A stretch of DNA of 64,000 nucleotides from QZKY01 sp942492925 (GCA_942492925.1 OW818641.1:1426001-1490000); one strand, 5' to 3'; positions 51,685 through 61,791 are shown, numbered from the stretch's first letter. The notes: generated from the letters alone by a model not told the origin. Numbers and translations: made by a program.

Positions 51685-54222
51685 TTAAGGTATGGCAAAC
51701 CGTTGGTAAAACAGCCGCTTTACGAATTGCACAATCACGAGATAGGACACGACCATACCCATCAGCAGCAAATAGAACAATGGGGGAGGCGATGTAAAGC
51801 CAAGTAGGGTAGCGAGCGGCGTGAAGGGCAGTAGTGCTGCGACCAGTACGACGCTGATCGAGGTGATGATTAGCAAGCGGCTAGGACGGCTTTTGAACGG
51901 GTTGCCTCGCGTGCGAATAATGAAGATCACCAGCACTTGCGTGGCGAGCGATTCGACGAACCAGCCAGTTTGGAATAACGCTTCGCCTGCATGGAAAACT
52001 TTCAGCATGATGTAAAAAGTGAGGAAGTCGAAGATCGAACTGACCGGGCCGATCACCAGCATGAAGCGGCGGATAAATGTCGTATCCCATTGCCGTGGAT
52101 GTGCGACGGCTTCCGTGTCGACCGTGTCCATCGGGATGGCCAATTCCGATACGTCGTAGAGCAGGTTGTTGAGCAGAATTTGCGTCGGCAGCATCGGCAG
52201 GAATGGCAAAAATAACGACGCGCCCGCCATGCTGAACATGTTGCCGAAGTTGGAACTGGTTCCCATCATGATGTATTTCATGATGTTGGAGAACGTGCGG
52301 CGACCTTCGATGACCCCCGCATTCAGGACGTTCAGATCCTGCTTTAATAAAATCAGGTTCGCTGATTCCTTGGCGACGTCGACGGCGGTATCGACCGAGA
52401 TGCCGACATCAGCCGAATGCAGGGAAGGGGCGTCATTGATGCCGTCGCCCAGATAGCCGACCGTGTGCCCTTGCGATTTCAGCGCGAGAATGATGCGATT
52501 TTTTTGCGCGGGCGTGACCCGGCACATGACATTTGCTTCCTGTACGCGCACCGACAGCGCCACATCGTCCATGTTCTGGATTTCGCTGCCGTTTATGACG
52601 CCGGTAATTGGGATATCGAGCTGCTGACAGATGTGACGCGTGACCAGCTCGCCGTCGCCGGTGATGATTTTTACACTGATACCGCTTTGGGTTAGCGCCT
52701 TGATGGCCGCGCCAGCGCTTTCCTTGGGTGGGTCGAGGAAGGCGGCGAACCCCGCGAATACGAGTTCGGTTTCGTCATCAACCACAGCATGGTTGTGATC
52801 GGACGCGACGGTTTTCCAGGCGATGCCGAGTACCTTGAAACCTTCATTACCCAGACTGTCATGCAAGGCGTTGATTCTTTCCAGCGCCGGATCGTCCAGC
52901 GTTTTTGGCGGTTCGGACGGATCTGGCGCATGTTGGGTTGAAAGGCGCAACAGATCTTCATGCGAACCTTTTACCACGAGCAGACGCTTGCCATCTTTTT
53001 CCAATAGCACCGATACGCGCCGTCGCTCGAAGTCGAACGGCACTTCGTCGATTTTGTTCCAGCCGCTAATGTCCATTGCGCCGTGTTCGAGGATTGCATT
53101 GTCAAGCGGGCTTTTGATGCCGCTTTCAAAATGACTGTTCAGGTACGCCAGTTGCATCACTTCTTCGCTGTCATCGCCATCGGCATCGAGATGACGCACG
53201 AGGCGAATATGCGCTTCCGTCAGCGTGCCGGTTTTGTCGGTGCAGAGCACGTCCATGCTGCCGAGGTTCTGTATCGCTGACAGTTGCTTAACGATCACAT
53301 GTTGCTTGGACATTCGTATTGCACCACGGGATAGTGTGACGGTGATCACCATAGGCAGCAATTCGGGTGTTAATCCAACCGCGAGCGCAATCGCGAACAG
53401 GAAGGATTCCATGAACGGACGGTGGAGCAGCGCATTGATGAAGAAAACGAACAAGACGAGCAGGATTGTCAGCCGCATGATCAGCATGCCGAAACTGTGC
53501 GTCCCACGATCGAATGCCGTGCGAGGGGGGCGCACGTCGAGCGATCCGGCAATCCCGCCAACGGCGGTTTCTCCGCCGATACGGCACACCATTGCCTTGC
53601 CGATACCGCTGATAACGGAGGTACCCATGAAGACGGCATTGCTGGCATCGCTCAGGTCGTCGACCGGTTTTGCAAGATCGCCGGCATGCTTTTCTACCGG
53701 ATACGATTCTCCGGTTAAGAGCGACTGGTTGACGAAGAAATCTTTCGCTTCAAGCAGGATGCAGTCGGCAGGCATCAAATCTCCTGCGGAGAGCAATACC
53801 ACGTCGCCCAGCACCAATTCTGCCATCGGGATGTTTTGCGATTGGCCGTCACGCAGCACCGTCGCCATGACGGCGACCTGCTGTTTCAGCCTTTCAGCGG
53901 CACGGTTGGCGCGATATTCCTGGACGAAGTCGAGCGTGACGCTCATCAGCACGATCGTCCAGATGATGATGAAGCCGGTGATTTCGCCGGTGATCGCCGA
54001 AATCGCGCTGGCCGCAAGCAGGATCATCACGAGCGGATTTTTGAAATGACTGAGGTATTGCAGCGCTAACGAGCGCCGTTTGCCGGTTTGGAGTGTGTTT
54101 GGGCCGTAACGTTTGGCGCGTTCAATGGTTTCGGTTTGTCGCAAACCGTTTGCATCCGCATTCAGTTCTGAGCGGAGAGCCAGTTGAGGAAGGTTCCAGA
54201 AAGGCGTGTCAGCGGAAATCAT
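51685..54222 (-). CDS. mgtA: Magnesium-translocating P-type ATPase
   Basis: 845 residues. A P3B-type ATPase: DKTGTLT at 329-335 with the phosphorylated Asp, actuator LLTGESYPVEK, KGSHEDLL (nucleotide-binding), GDGINDAPSLHSADVGISVD hinge, and about ten membrane segments. It imports Mg2+ into the cell. A GGAG lies eight bases before the ATG. No Mg2+-sensing leader or mgtC gene is visible. The region upstream of it is treated below. Confidence 0.95.
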   Translation of the reverse strand: MISADTPFWNLPQLALRSELNADANGLRQTETIERAKRYGPNTLQTGKRRSLALQYLSHFKNPLVMILLAASAISAITGEITGFIIIWTIVLMSVTLDFVQEYRANRAAERLKQQVAVMATVLRDGQSQNIPMAELVLGDVVLLSAGDLMPADCILLEAKDFFVNQSLLTGESYPVEKHAGDLAKPVDDLSDASNAVFMGTSVISGIGKAMVCRIGGETAVGGIAGSLDVRPPRTAFDRGTHSFGMLIMRLTILLVLFVFFINALLHRPFMESFLFAIALAVGLTPELLPMVITVTLSRGAIRMSKQHVIVKQLSAIQNLGSMDVLCTDKTGTLTEAHIRLVRHLDADGDDSEEVMQLAYLNSHFESGIKSPLDNAILEHGAMDISGWNKIDEVPFDFERRRVSVLLEKDGKRLLVVKGSHEDLLRLSTQHAPDPSEPPKTLDDPALERINALHDSLGNEGFKVLGIAWKTVASDHNHAVVDDETELVFAGFAAFLDPPKESAGAAIKALTQSGISVKIITGDGELVTRHICQQLDIPITGVINGSEIQNMDDVALSVRVQEANVMCRVTPAQKNRIILALKSQGHTVGYLGDGINDAPSLHSADVGISVDTAVDVAKESANLILLKQDLNVLNAGVIEGRRTFSNIMKYIMMGTSSNFGNMFSMAGASLFLPFLPMLPTQILLNNLLYDVSELAIPMDTVDTEAVAHPRQWDTTFIRRFMLVIGPVSSIFDFLTFYIMLKVFHAGEALFQTGWFVESLATQVLVIFIIRTRGNPFKSRPSRLLIITSISVVLVAALLPFTPLATLLGFTSPPPLFYLLLMGMVVSYLVIVQFVKRLFYQRFAIP

Positions 54223-54596
54223 TCGGTTGACTCCTTACGCATTTTATCCGCCCAGGTTATGGACGGCGCCTCATGATGACATGTTTCTTGACGAGCGTAT
54301 TTTCGCTCAGGATGAAAGTATATGCAGGACGGTATCCTGTTAAGTGTGGCGTGCGTGACGGGTGAATCAATGTCCATATTTGCTCAATTTGATTCGGGAA
54401 AAACCTTGCGGGCATGCGTGAAGACGGTCTTGAAGACGCTCTTGGGTCAAGCCTAGGCCCTGTAGCGAGATTTCCTTTGACAGGCATCATTTTTTGGACA
54501 GAACATTTCGATTCAGTCAAGCTTTGTACATGTTATGCCATGCGTGTGCCGGATGTGTTGCAAATTATTCTTAAAGGATGGAAAAAGAAAGCCGAG
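54223..54596. other. Intergenic region upstream of mgtA
   Basis: No gene is supported in these bases. Two overlapping ORFs cover parts (54257-54520 minus, 54414-54671 plus), but neither has a good start or family-like residues. The mgtA promoter is expected here on the minus strand; I cannot pick it out. Confidence 0.5.
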
Positions 54597-54626
54597 TTGG
54601 GTTGCGTTCGGATATTCATGTACAAT
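54597..54626 (+). promoter_or_regulatory. Putative sigma-70 promoter of the scpB leader
   Basis: TTGGGT (54597-54602), an 18-base spacer and TACAAT (54621-54626) suggest transcription from about 54633, giving a leader of about 240 bases before scpB. Confidence 0.4.
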
Positions 54627-54688
54627 GCACTCGGATTGCGAGAGACCGACGTCTTCAAGTGGTTATTGTGAGCGTCGAGACTTAGAAG

Positions 54689-54824
54689 AGACAGGGCCAG
54701 TCAGATTCCGGATTCCGAACCCCTGTCTTGCTCCATACCGGACGCCTCACCTGCCTGAGCGTATTGCTTACGGCAGATGGCAAATCAGCTAACACCCTGC
54801 TTGGGGAGCGCAAAATGGCGCTCG
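54689..54824 (+). ncRNA. Candidate structured leader RNA upstream of scpB
   Basis: Three stems in a row: AGACAGGG with CCCTGTCT (54689-54696 and 54721-54728), a hairpin around CTGCC...GGCAG (about 54751-54777), and GAGCGC-AAAATG-GCGCTC (about 54807-54824). It has no T-run after the last stem. I do not recognise it as a known riboswitch, 6S, SRP or RNase P RNA. Could be a leader or an independent small RNA; could also be chance in a GC-balanced spacer. Confidence 0.35.
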
Positions 54825-54875
54825 TTGCCTATATTTTGGGCAACCCCATGCGAAACAGGTTTGGTTAAAGCATAA

Positions 54876-55682
54876 ATGGATAGTTCTGAGGCAAAGAAAG
54901 TCCTCGAAACCGCTTTGTTGTGTGCTCACGAGCCATTGTCCATCGATGGCATGCGACGTCTTTTTGTCGATGGTGAAGACGTCAACAACAGTGTGTTTGG
55001 CGCGGACGAAATCAGGGATTTACTTGCGCAGTTGCGTGAGGATTGGTCTGAAAAAGGGGTGGAAATCGTCAACATTTCGACGGGATGGCGTTTTCAAAGC
55101 CGTCCCGAAATGAGACGCTATTTGGAACGCATGAATCCGGAAAAGCCGCCGAAGTATTCGCGCGCGACGCTGGAGACCTTGGCGATTATTGCCTATTACC
55201 AGCCGGTGACGCGTGGTGACATTGAGGATATTCGTGGTGTGACGGTCAATTCACAAACGATACGCATGCTCGAAGAACGCGGCTGGATTGATACGGTCGG
55301 ACACCGGGATGTCTTGGGCAAGCCGTCGCTGTTGGCGACCACCAAGCAGTTTCTCGATGATCTGGGGCTGACCTCCCTCCAGCAATTGCCGCCGCTGCTG
55401 CAAGCGGAGGGTGAAGCCCGTGTAAGCGGATTGGATATTTTCGCTTTGGAATCGACACTGGCGAATGATGTCAATCAGACGGCGATCGATTTTACTGAAG
55501 ATTCCCCTGAAAAAGGGCGTGTCGTCAGTGTAGCGATTACCTCGGGAGAAAACCCGTCCGCAGATGAATACGGCGATTTCGATGTGCCTGTCGCAACTGA
55601 AGACAGTCCCTCGGAGGATGCCAAACAGGATGAGGCGCGTGAGCCTTTCACGTCGCTTGATGAAGAATCGCACAACCCCTAA
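54876..55682 (+). CDS. scpB: Segregation and condensation protein B
   Basis: 268 residues. The winged-helix pair typical of ScpB is at about 1-165: SEAKKVLETALLCAHEPLSI, LETLAIIAYYQPVTRGDIED and RGVTVNSQTIRMLEERGWID. ScpB joins ScpA and SMC in chromosome condensation. The C-terminal about 70 residues are acidic and variable. scpA is not in the window. It is followed by rluB after 15 bases, an arrangement common in this group. Confidence 0.95.
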   Translation: MDSSEAKKVLETALLCAHEPLSIDGMRRLFVDGEDVNNSVFGADEIRDLLAQLREDWSEKGVEIVNISTGWRFQSRPEMRRYLERMNPEKPPKYSRATLETLAIIAYYQPVTRGDIEDIRGVTVNSQTIRMLEERGWIDTVGHRDVLGKPSLLATTKQFLDDLGLTSLQQLPPLLQAEGEARVSGLDIFALESTLANDVNQTAIDFTEDSPEKGRVVSVAITSGENPSADEYGDFDVPVATEDSPSEDAKQDEAREPFTSLDEESHNP

Positions 55683-55697
55683 GAAATCAAGACCACT

Positions 55698-57155
55698 ATG
55701 CAAGATGCCACGACTCCTTCCGATGACGATCCGGTAACGCCAGGCCAGGAGCCAGAAACGATTGCGGCCGAGGGGCGACCCGCGAGGCAAAAACCGCGTC
55801 GCGGTTTGCGATCACATCGCAACCGTCGTACCACACCGCAAGACGACAAATCACAAACGAAAGAGCAGGCCGCCGCCGTTCCTGGTGAGGATGTGCCGGT
55901 CAAAGCACAAGGCGAGCCCAATCCGGAAGGGGGGGCGCGTCAGGACAGGGGGGGGCGAGGCGAGCAAAAGAACCGCAACAAGAAACACAAACCTGCCGCA
56001 AAGGGTGGGCAGGCTCCCCAGCAGTCTAAAAAGAAACCGCAAGGCGATGATATTTTTTCGTTCGTCACGTCGGGAGATTTCGACAAGCCCGAACTGGACG
56101 ATGAAAAGTCCAAATTCAAATCCAAGAACCCCCGTCGCGATTTGACGGCCGAAGACGATGCGCCGAAGCTGCACAAGGTGCTCGCTGAAGCGGGGCTGGG
56201 ATCGCGCCGCGACATGGAAGAACTCATCATCGCGGGTCGCGTGTCGGTCAACGGCGAACCGGCTCACATCGGCCAGCGCATTTTGCCGACGGACCAAGTG
56301 CGCATCAATGGCAAGTTGATGCAACGCAAGGTGACCAAGCGTCCACCGCGCGTGCTGATGTATCACAAACCCGCTGGCGAAATCGTCAGTATGGACGATC
56401 CGGAAGGTCGCGCATCGGTATTTGATCGTCTTCCGCCGATGAAAACCGGCAAGTGGCTGGCTGTGGGGCGTCTCGACTTTAATACCGAAGGTTTGCTGCT
56501 CTTTACGACATCGGGGGATCTCGCGAACCGGCTGATGCACCCGCGTTACAACATCGAACGTGAATATGCCGTGCGTACCTTGGGCGAACTGGAAGAAGGC
56601 ATGCGCCAGAAATTGCTGACGGGTGTGGAACTGGAAGACGGCGTCGGACAGTTTTCCCGCATCGTCGACGGCGGCGGCGAAGGCGTCAACAAATGGTATC
56701 GCGTGATCATTGGCGAAGGCCGCAATCGCGAGGTGCGCCGCATGTTTGAAGCCGTCGGCTTGACTGTTTCACGGCTGATTCGGACGCGGTATGGCACCAT
56801 GGTGCTGCCGCAAGGGCTGAAACGTGGCCGTTGGGAAGAACTGGAAGAAAATGCCGTGCGCGATTTATTGCGCAGCTGCGGACTGGAAAAACTGGCCGAT
56901 AAAAGCAAGGGCGCCAAGCAAGGCAAACAAAATGAGCAACGCAACCGTCAGCCCGATCCTTTGCAAACGACATTCGGTTTTCCCGGCATGAAGGATCCTG
57001 GCACGCGCAATCGCGGCACATCACGTGGCAACGCGGGCGGACCGCCGCGATCAGGGGGAATGGGCCAATCTCGATCCGGTGGAATGGGTCCATCTCGCTC
57101 AGGTGGGTTGGGCGGTGCAGGTCAGGGTGGCAACCGTCGACGTGGACGAGGGTAG
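55698..57155 (+). CDS. rluB: 23S rRNA pseudouridine synthase RluB
   Basis: 485 residues, much longer than E. coli RluB (about 290). A basic/acidic low-complexity N terminus (1-150), then the S4 domain (about 153-210; LHKVLAEAGLGSRRDMEELI) and the RsuA/RluB catalytic domain with the Asp in VGRLDFNTEGLLLFT. The C-terminal tail is Gly/Arg/Ser-rich with short repeats (RSGGMGQS, RSGGMGPS, RSGGLGG). RluB isomerises U2605 of 23S rRNA. The disordered ends are common in betaproteobacterial copies. Confidence 0.93.
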   Translation: MQDATTPSDDDPVTPGQEPETIAAEGRPARQKPRRGLRSHRNRRTTPQDDKSQTKEQAAAVPGEDVPVKAQGEPNPEGGARQDRGGRGEQKNRNKKHKPAAKGGQAPQQSKKKPQGDDIFSFVTSGDFDKPELDDEKSKFKSKNPRRDLTAEDDAPKLHKVLAEAGLGSRRDMEELIIAGRVSVNGEPAHIGQRILPTDQVRINGKLMQRKVTKRPPRVLMYHKPAGEIVSMDDPEGRASVFDRLPPMKTGKWLAVGRLDFNTEGLLLFTTSGDLANRLMHPRYNIEREYAVRTLGELEEGMRQKLLTGVELEDGVGQFSRIVDGGGEGVNKWYRVIIGEGRNREVRRMFEAVGLTVSRLIRTRYGTMVLPQGLKRGRWEELEENAVRDLLRSCGLEKLADKSKGAKQGKQNEQRNRQPDPLQTTFGFPGMKDPGTRNRGTSRGNAGGPPRSGGMGQSRSGGMGPSRSGGLGGAGQGGNRRRGRG

Positions 57156-57314
57156 TCCCTCCATCATCCGGGCATGTCCCTGAAGTGACAACGACATGCC
57201 GAAATGTCGGTTTTGCGCAGTCGGTAAACGGTGTGTGTGAGGGGCTCTCCAGGCCACGGCCCCTTCCTGTGCGCGCAGTGTGTGTTTAAGGCCGTTCGGC
57301 ACCCTCTTCCCATC

Positions 57315-58076
57315 ATGGATTTTCAGACGCTACAACTCATCGCAATCAGCCTGGCGCTCGGCGGTGTGTTGGGGTATGTCAGCGGTATGCTGGGAATTGG
57401 CGGAGGCTTGTTGGCCATTCCGCTTTTGGTACTCGGTTACGGCATGGAGCAACAGATTGCGCAAGGCACGGCGCTGGTACTGATGGCGCCCAATATGGTG
57501 ATCGGTTTTTTGCGTTACCGTCAGCGCAATCCGATTACGTTTGGCATGGCGGCTTTGCTGAGCACGGGTTCTGTCACGGCCAGTTATTTTGCAGCCATTG
57601 TGGCGGCCCAAGTCTCGAATGCATTGTTGCGTACACTTGTTTCTGTGTTTATGTTTGGGTTGGCGTCGCACATGATGTGGCGCAGCTTTCCCCATCATGC
57701 CAACAAGCATAAGACCCAACACGCTCCACTCTGGCTTCTGCCCCTGGTAGGGTGCCTCGGCGGTTTTTGCGCAGGGTTTTTCACCATTGGCGGTGGGGTT
57801 GTCACGGTGCCTTTTTTGACGGCATTTTTTGGGTTTGCACAGACTGCCGCGCAAGGATTGGTGCTGGCGATGCTGGCACCCAGCACCCTGGTGGCATTGG
57901 CAACGTACGCGCATCTCGGTTTGGTCAACTGGGTGGTTGCCATTCCGCTAGCGATTGGTAGCATCTTGGCCATTTCTCATGGTGTTCATCTTGCGCACCA
58001 ATTGCCTGAAAAGCAGCTAAAACGAGCCTTTGCCATCCTGTTGTTTATTAGCGCCATTGCTATGCTCGCACGGTGA
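57315..58076 (+). CDS. TauE/SafE-family membrane permease
   Basis: 253 residues from the ATG at 57315. Eight hydrophobic segments in two repeats; the signature GYVSGMLGIGGGLLAIPLLV and GFCAGFFTIGGGVVTVPFLT are the paired GxGGG motifs. Members export sulfite or organosulfonates; substrate unknown here. The frame is open to 57231 but those 28 residues are Cys/Pro-rich and not family-like. Confidence 0.92.
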   Translation: MDFQTLQLIAISLALGGVLGYVSGMLGIGGGLLAIPLLVLGYGMEQQIAQGTALVLMAPNMVIGFLRYRQRNPITFGMAALLSTGSVTASYFAAIVAAQVSNALLRTLVSVFMFGLASHMMWRSFPHHANKHKTQHAPLWLLPLVGCLGGFCAGFFTIGGGVVTVPFLTAFFGFAQTAAQGLVLAMLAPSTLVALATYAHLGLVNWVVAIPLAIGSILAISHGVHLAHQLPEKQLKRAFAILLFISAIAMLAR

Positions 58077-58184
58077 TTTTATTCTCGACAAGGCTCTTTT
58101 TCTCAGATAGCATCCCGTAGTTTTTCTCGCAATAAGCGTGAAAAAACATGTAGATATAACGCAACATAAACAATGGAGAGACCA

Positions 58185-59510
58185 GTGGAAAAGGCAACTT
58201 CAAACAGCGGCGGCATCGTTGAGACAGTCCGTAAGCTTAATAACATTACCATCGGTCCGGTACCGATTCTGATTTACATCCCGATTTGTATTGTCGTCAT
58301 TGGCGCAGCCCTCATCAAAAAACTACCTATCGACATGATTGGCGGTTTTGCCTGCATCATGCTCATGGGTTTTCTCTTTGCCGATATCGGCGCCAAGGTC
58401 CCGATTCTGAAGAACATTGGTGGCCCGGCCATTTTGTGTTTATTCATCCCTTCCGCCATGGTTGGGCACCAAGTGCTTCTGCCGGAAATGCAGAAAGCCA
58501 CTGTGGCCTTGATGAAGACGTCGAACTATCTCTACCTGTACATTGCCTGCCTGGTTGCTGGCAGTCTGCTGGGGATGAATCGACGCGTGTTGATCCAGGG
58601 TTTTTTGCGTATGTTCGTGCCGCTCGCCGTGGGCACCGTTGCGGCGATTTGCGCCGGACTGGGTGCTGGCTTGCTGTTCGGATATGAAATCAAAGAGACG
58701 TTCTTTTTCATTATCATCCCGATTATGGGCGGCGGCATCGGTGAAGGTGTGTTGCCAACCTCGATTGCCTATGCGGAAATTCTGGGCAAGTCACAAGGCG
58801 AAATGATTGCAAAGCTGATTCCGGCAGCCTTGATTGGCAACGTGGTGGCGATTGTGAGCGCGGGTGTGCTCAAGCGCATTGGGGAGAAATATCCCAAGTA
58901 CAACGGCCAAGGCCTGCTGGTTCGCGGCGGCGATGATGCCGATCTGCTGAAAGCACAGAATGACACGGCGAACAGGCCGATTGAATTGCCGCTGATGGGC
59001 GCCGGTTTGCTGATCGCCTGCGCCTTCTTCATTGCAGGCGGTTACCTGGCGCCGTATCTTGGCATTCCTGGCCCGATTTTGATGATCTTGATCGGCGCGA
59101 TTTTCAAGGCAACCAACCTGATGCCAGAAAGAATGGAGCGTGGCGCGTATCAGATGTATCGCTTTATCGCGACCAACACAACGTATCCGCTCCTAGTGGG
59201 GCTCGGTGTGCTGTACGTGCCGTGGAACAAACTGGTGGCCGCCTTCACGATTTCTTATTTCGTGATTTGTTCGGTAACGGTGCTGGCGATGATTGCATCC
59301 GGCTGGATCGTTGGCGCACTGATGAACATGTACCAGGTTGAAACAGCGCTGGTCAACGCCTGCCATAGCGGTTTGGGGGGTACGGGTGACGTGGCCATTC
59401 TGTCTGCGGCCGAACGCATGGAAATGATGCCCTTTGCGCAGATCTCGACTCGCATCGGCGGTGCAGGCATGGTCGTGATGGCGGTCTTCCTTTTGAGGGC
59501 ACTCACCTGA
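58185..59510 (+). CDS. 2-hydroxycarboxylate:Na+ symporter (malate/citrate type, CCS family)
   Basis: 441 residues from a GTG at 58185, preferred because GGAGAG sits four bases upstream; an ATG at 58173 in the same frame has no ribosome site. Eleven or so membrane segments. Both GGxG reentrant-loop motifs of the family are seen: IMGGGIGEGVLPTS and SGLGGTGDVAIL. CCS proteins take up citrate, malate or lactate-exchange. Co-transcription with malic enzyme (43 bases apart) argues for malate. Confidence 0.93.
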   Translation: MEKATSNSGGIVETVRKLNNITIGPVPILIYIPICIVVIGAALIKKLPIDMIGGFACIMLMGFLFADIGAKVPILKNIGGPAILCLFIPSAMVGHQVLLPEMQKATVALMKTSNYLYLYIACLVAGSLLGMNRRVLIQGFLRMFVPLAVGTVAAICAGLGAGLLFGYEIKETFFFIIIPIMGGGIGEGVLPTSIAYAEILGKSQGEMIAKLIPAALIGNVVAIVSAGVLKRIGEKYPKYNGQGLLVRGGDDADLLKAQNDTANRPIELPLMGAGLLIACAFFIAGGYLAPYLGIPGPILMILIGAIFKATNLMPERMERGAYQMYRFIATNTTYPLLVGLGVLYVPWNKLVAAFTISYFVICSVTVLAMIASGWIVGALMNMYQVETALVNACHSGLGGTGDVAILSAAERMEMMPFAQISTRIGGAGMVVMAVFLLRALT

Positions 59511-59552
59511 TAAGATAGTTTTTTGTTTTTTTGAACCACAAAGAGATTTAAG

Positions 59553-61265
59553 ATGACTACAAGCAAAACCGAGAAAGTTTCGCTTTCCATTCGTGGACAG
59601 CAATTGCTGGAAAACCCGATCCTGAACAAAGGGACGGCTTTCACCAAGGAGGAGCGCGATGCGTTCGGTCTCCACGGCCTTTTGCCGGACCCTATTGAAA
59701 CCCTGGAAGAGCAGGTTGCCCGCGCCATTGAGCGCGTGCGTGCGGCTGCGACGAATCTGGATCGCCACATCTACCTGCGCAACCTCCAGGACACCAATGA
59801 AACGCTGTATTACGCCTTGATCGGCAAGCATCTCGAAGAGATCCTGCCGCTCATTTACACCCCAACCGTGGGTGCGGCTTGCCAGCAGTTCAGTCACTTG
59901 TTCAACCGGCCGCGTGGGCTTTTCCTCACGATGGCGCAAAAGGACAAGCTGGATGAGATTCTGGCGAATCCACGTTTTGACGATGTTGAATGTATCGTTG
60001 TGACGGACGGTGAGCGTATTCTCGGCTTGGGTGATCAGGGTGCAGGCGGCATGGGCATTCCTATCGGCAAGTTGTCGATCTACGCTGGCTGCGGCGGCAT
60101 CAATCCCGCCAACAGCCTGCCGATCACACTCGACGTTGGCACCAACAACGAAGAGCGTCTGGCCGATCCGATGTACATCGGTGTGCGTCAAAAGCGCGCG
60201 CGTGGCAAGGAGTACGACGATTTCGTCGAAGCTTTCGTACAGGCTTGCATGAAACGCTGGCCGGACATCATGCTGCAATGGGAAGACTTCGGCAAGACCA
60301 ATGCCAATCGCTTGCTGGATAAATATCGCGACCGTCTGTGCACGTTCAATGACGACATTCAGGGTACGGCTGTCGTCGCGATTGCGACCTTGTTGGCGGC
60401 AATCAGCGTCACGGGCGTCTCCTTGAAAGACCAGTACGTTGTACTGCAGGGTGGCGGGCAGGCAGGTTGCGGCATTGCGACGCTGATGGCGGAAGCCATG
60501 ATTCAGGAAGGTCTGTCGCGCGAAGAAGCTTATGCTCGATTTTATGTCATCGACATCAACGGTTTGTTGAAAGACGATACACCTGATTTGGAAGATTTCC
60601 AGAAGGTATTCCGTCGCAAAAATGCCGAGTTAGCCAAGTGGAAGGTGAGCAATCCGGGTGGAAATATTACCCTGATGGATACGATCCGCAATGTCAAAGC
60701 GACCGTGCTGATTGGCGTTTCTGCGCAAAGCGGTGCGTTCACTGAGCAAATCATCCGCGAAATGGCTGGCAAGGTTGAACGTCCGATTGTGTGTCCGCTC
60801 TCGAATCCAACCGAAAAAGTCGAAGCACGTCCCGAGGATATCATCCGCTGGACAGATGGCCGGGCCGTGATCGGTACGGGCAGTCCCTTTGCGCCGATTG
60901 AGCACAAAGGCAAGTCGTACAACATCGCGCAAATCAACAATTCCTACGTTTTCCCGGGCATGGGTCTGGGTGCGATTGCGGTCAAAGCACGTCGTGTCAC
61001 CGATGGCATGTTCATCGCTGTGGCAAAGGCGCTGGCTGCAATGTCGCCTGAGTTGAAAAAGCAGGGCGCAGGCTTGTTGCCGCCGATTTCCGCCATGCGC
61101 GAGATTTCGACTGTACTGGCCATCGCACTGGCCAAGCAGGCGCGTAACGAAGGGCTAACGGAAAAACTGACCGATGCGCAAATCGAGCAACTGGTGAAAG
61201 ACAAGATGTGGGAGCCGACATACAAGCAATACGTTGCTGTATCTGATCTTCCTGCGGATGCTTGA
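59553..61265 (+). CDS. maeA: NAD-dependent malic enzyme
   Basis: 570 residues, the class of about 560 residues typified by E. coli MaeA (SfcA). It oxidatively decarboxylates malate to pyruvate. Key stretches: YYALIGKHLEEILPLIYTPT, VVTDGERILGLGDQGAGGMG, EDFGKTNANRLLDKYRDRLC, FNDDIQGTAVVAIATLLAAI and LQGGGQAGCGIATL for dinucleotide binding. Functionally coupled to the upstream symporter. A strong terminator follows. Confidence 0.96.
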   Translation: MTTSKTEKVSLSIRGQQLLENPILNKGTAFTKEERDAFGLHGLLPDPIETLEEQVARAIERVRAAATNLDRHIYLRNLQDTNETLYYALIGKHLEEILPLIYTPTVGAACQQFSHLFNRPRGLFLTMAQKDKLDEILANPRFDDVECIVVTDGERILGLGDQGAGGMGIPIGKLSIYAGCGGINPANSLPITLDVGTNNEERLADPMYIGVRQKRARGKEYDDFVEAFVQACMKRWPDIMLQWEDFGKTNANRLLDKYRDRLCTFNDDIQGTAVVAIATLLAAISVTGVSLKDQYVVLQGGGQAGCGIATLMAEAMIQEGLSREEAYARFYVIDINGLLKDDTPDLEDFQKVFRRKNAELAKWKVSNPGGNITLMDTIRNVKATVLIGVSAQSGAFTEQIIREMAGKVERPIVCPLSNPTEKVEARPEDIIRWTDGRAVIGTGSPFAPIEHKGKSYNIAQINNSYVFPGMGLGAIAVKARRVTDGMFIAVAKALAAMSPELKKQGAGLLPPISAMREISTVLAIALAKQARNEGLTEKLTDAQIEQLVKDKMWEPTYKQYVAVSDLPADA

Positions 61266-61284
61266 AGCAAAGTGAGTTGCAAAT

Positions 61285-61314
61285 AAAAAACGGCGCTGAT
61301 AGCGCCGTTTTTTT
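61285..61314 (+). terminator. Rho-independent terminator after maeA
   Basis: AAAAAACGGCGCT-GAT-AGCGCCGTTTTTTT: a perfect GC-rich stem of seven pairs extended by A:T pairs, followed by T-run. It can also act on the minus-strand CBS gene, whose stop lies 37 bases away. Confidence 0.95.
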
Positions 61315-61350
61315 ATGAATGTCGTGTGCGTACAGGCTGTGCTGAACCCC

Positions 61351-61791
61351 TTAACGCAGATCGCCGCGAATATAACGATTCAACTGTTCGATGATGAATT
61401 GTTGTTGGGCGGGGACTTCGCGGATCAGGTCGGTGATCGAAATGAGTCCTGCCAATTTCCCGTTATCGATAACCGGCAGGTGACGGAACTGGCGTTCAGC
61501 CATCAATGCCAGGCAGGTTTCCGCGCTTTCGCCGGGAGCGACATGAACGATGGGCGAAGTCATGATCTCGCGCACGGGTGTTTCGCTTGGCAGGCGATTC
61601 ATCGGCGCGAACTTGCGCGCCAAATCGCGTTCGGTGACGATGCCAACGACGGCGTCATCCTTCATGACGAGCAGTGCGCCGATGCGTTTTTCGGTCATGG
61701 TGCGCACGGCGTCCAGCACGGACGCTTCGGGGGAGACGGCGTGAATGGTCTGATGAGGCTTGGACTGAAGAATCTGGCCGGCTGTGAGCAT
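61351..61791 (-). CDS. CBS-domain pair protein
   Basis: 146 residues made of two tandem CBS motifs: HAVSPEASVLDAVRTMTEKR and GALLVMKDDAVVGIVTERDL, then VHVAPGESAETCLALMAERQ and HLPVIDNGKLAGLISITDLI. No attached catalytic domain. Such proteins bind adenine nucleotides and may regulate partners, here unknown. It is monocistronic and convergent with maeA. Confidence 0.93.
   Translation of the reverse strand: MLTAGQILQSKPHQTIHAVSPEASVLDAVRTMTEKRIGALLVMKDDAVVGIVTERDLARKFAPMNRLPSETPVREIMTSPIVHVAPGESAETCLALMAERQFRHLPVIDNGKLAGLISITDLIREVPAQQQFIIEQLNRYIRGDLR

Noticed and set aside
54535..54792. Possible 85-residue Cys-rich gene before scpB
   Set aside because: No ribosome site, overlaps the structured leader, and residues do not look like a protein family.
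59193..60278. Minus-strand frame of 361 codons over the symporter and malic enzyme
   Set aside because: Covers two genes with intact motifs and the gap between them; no family features.
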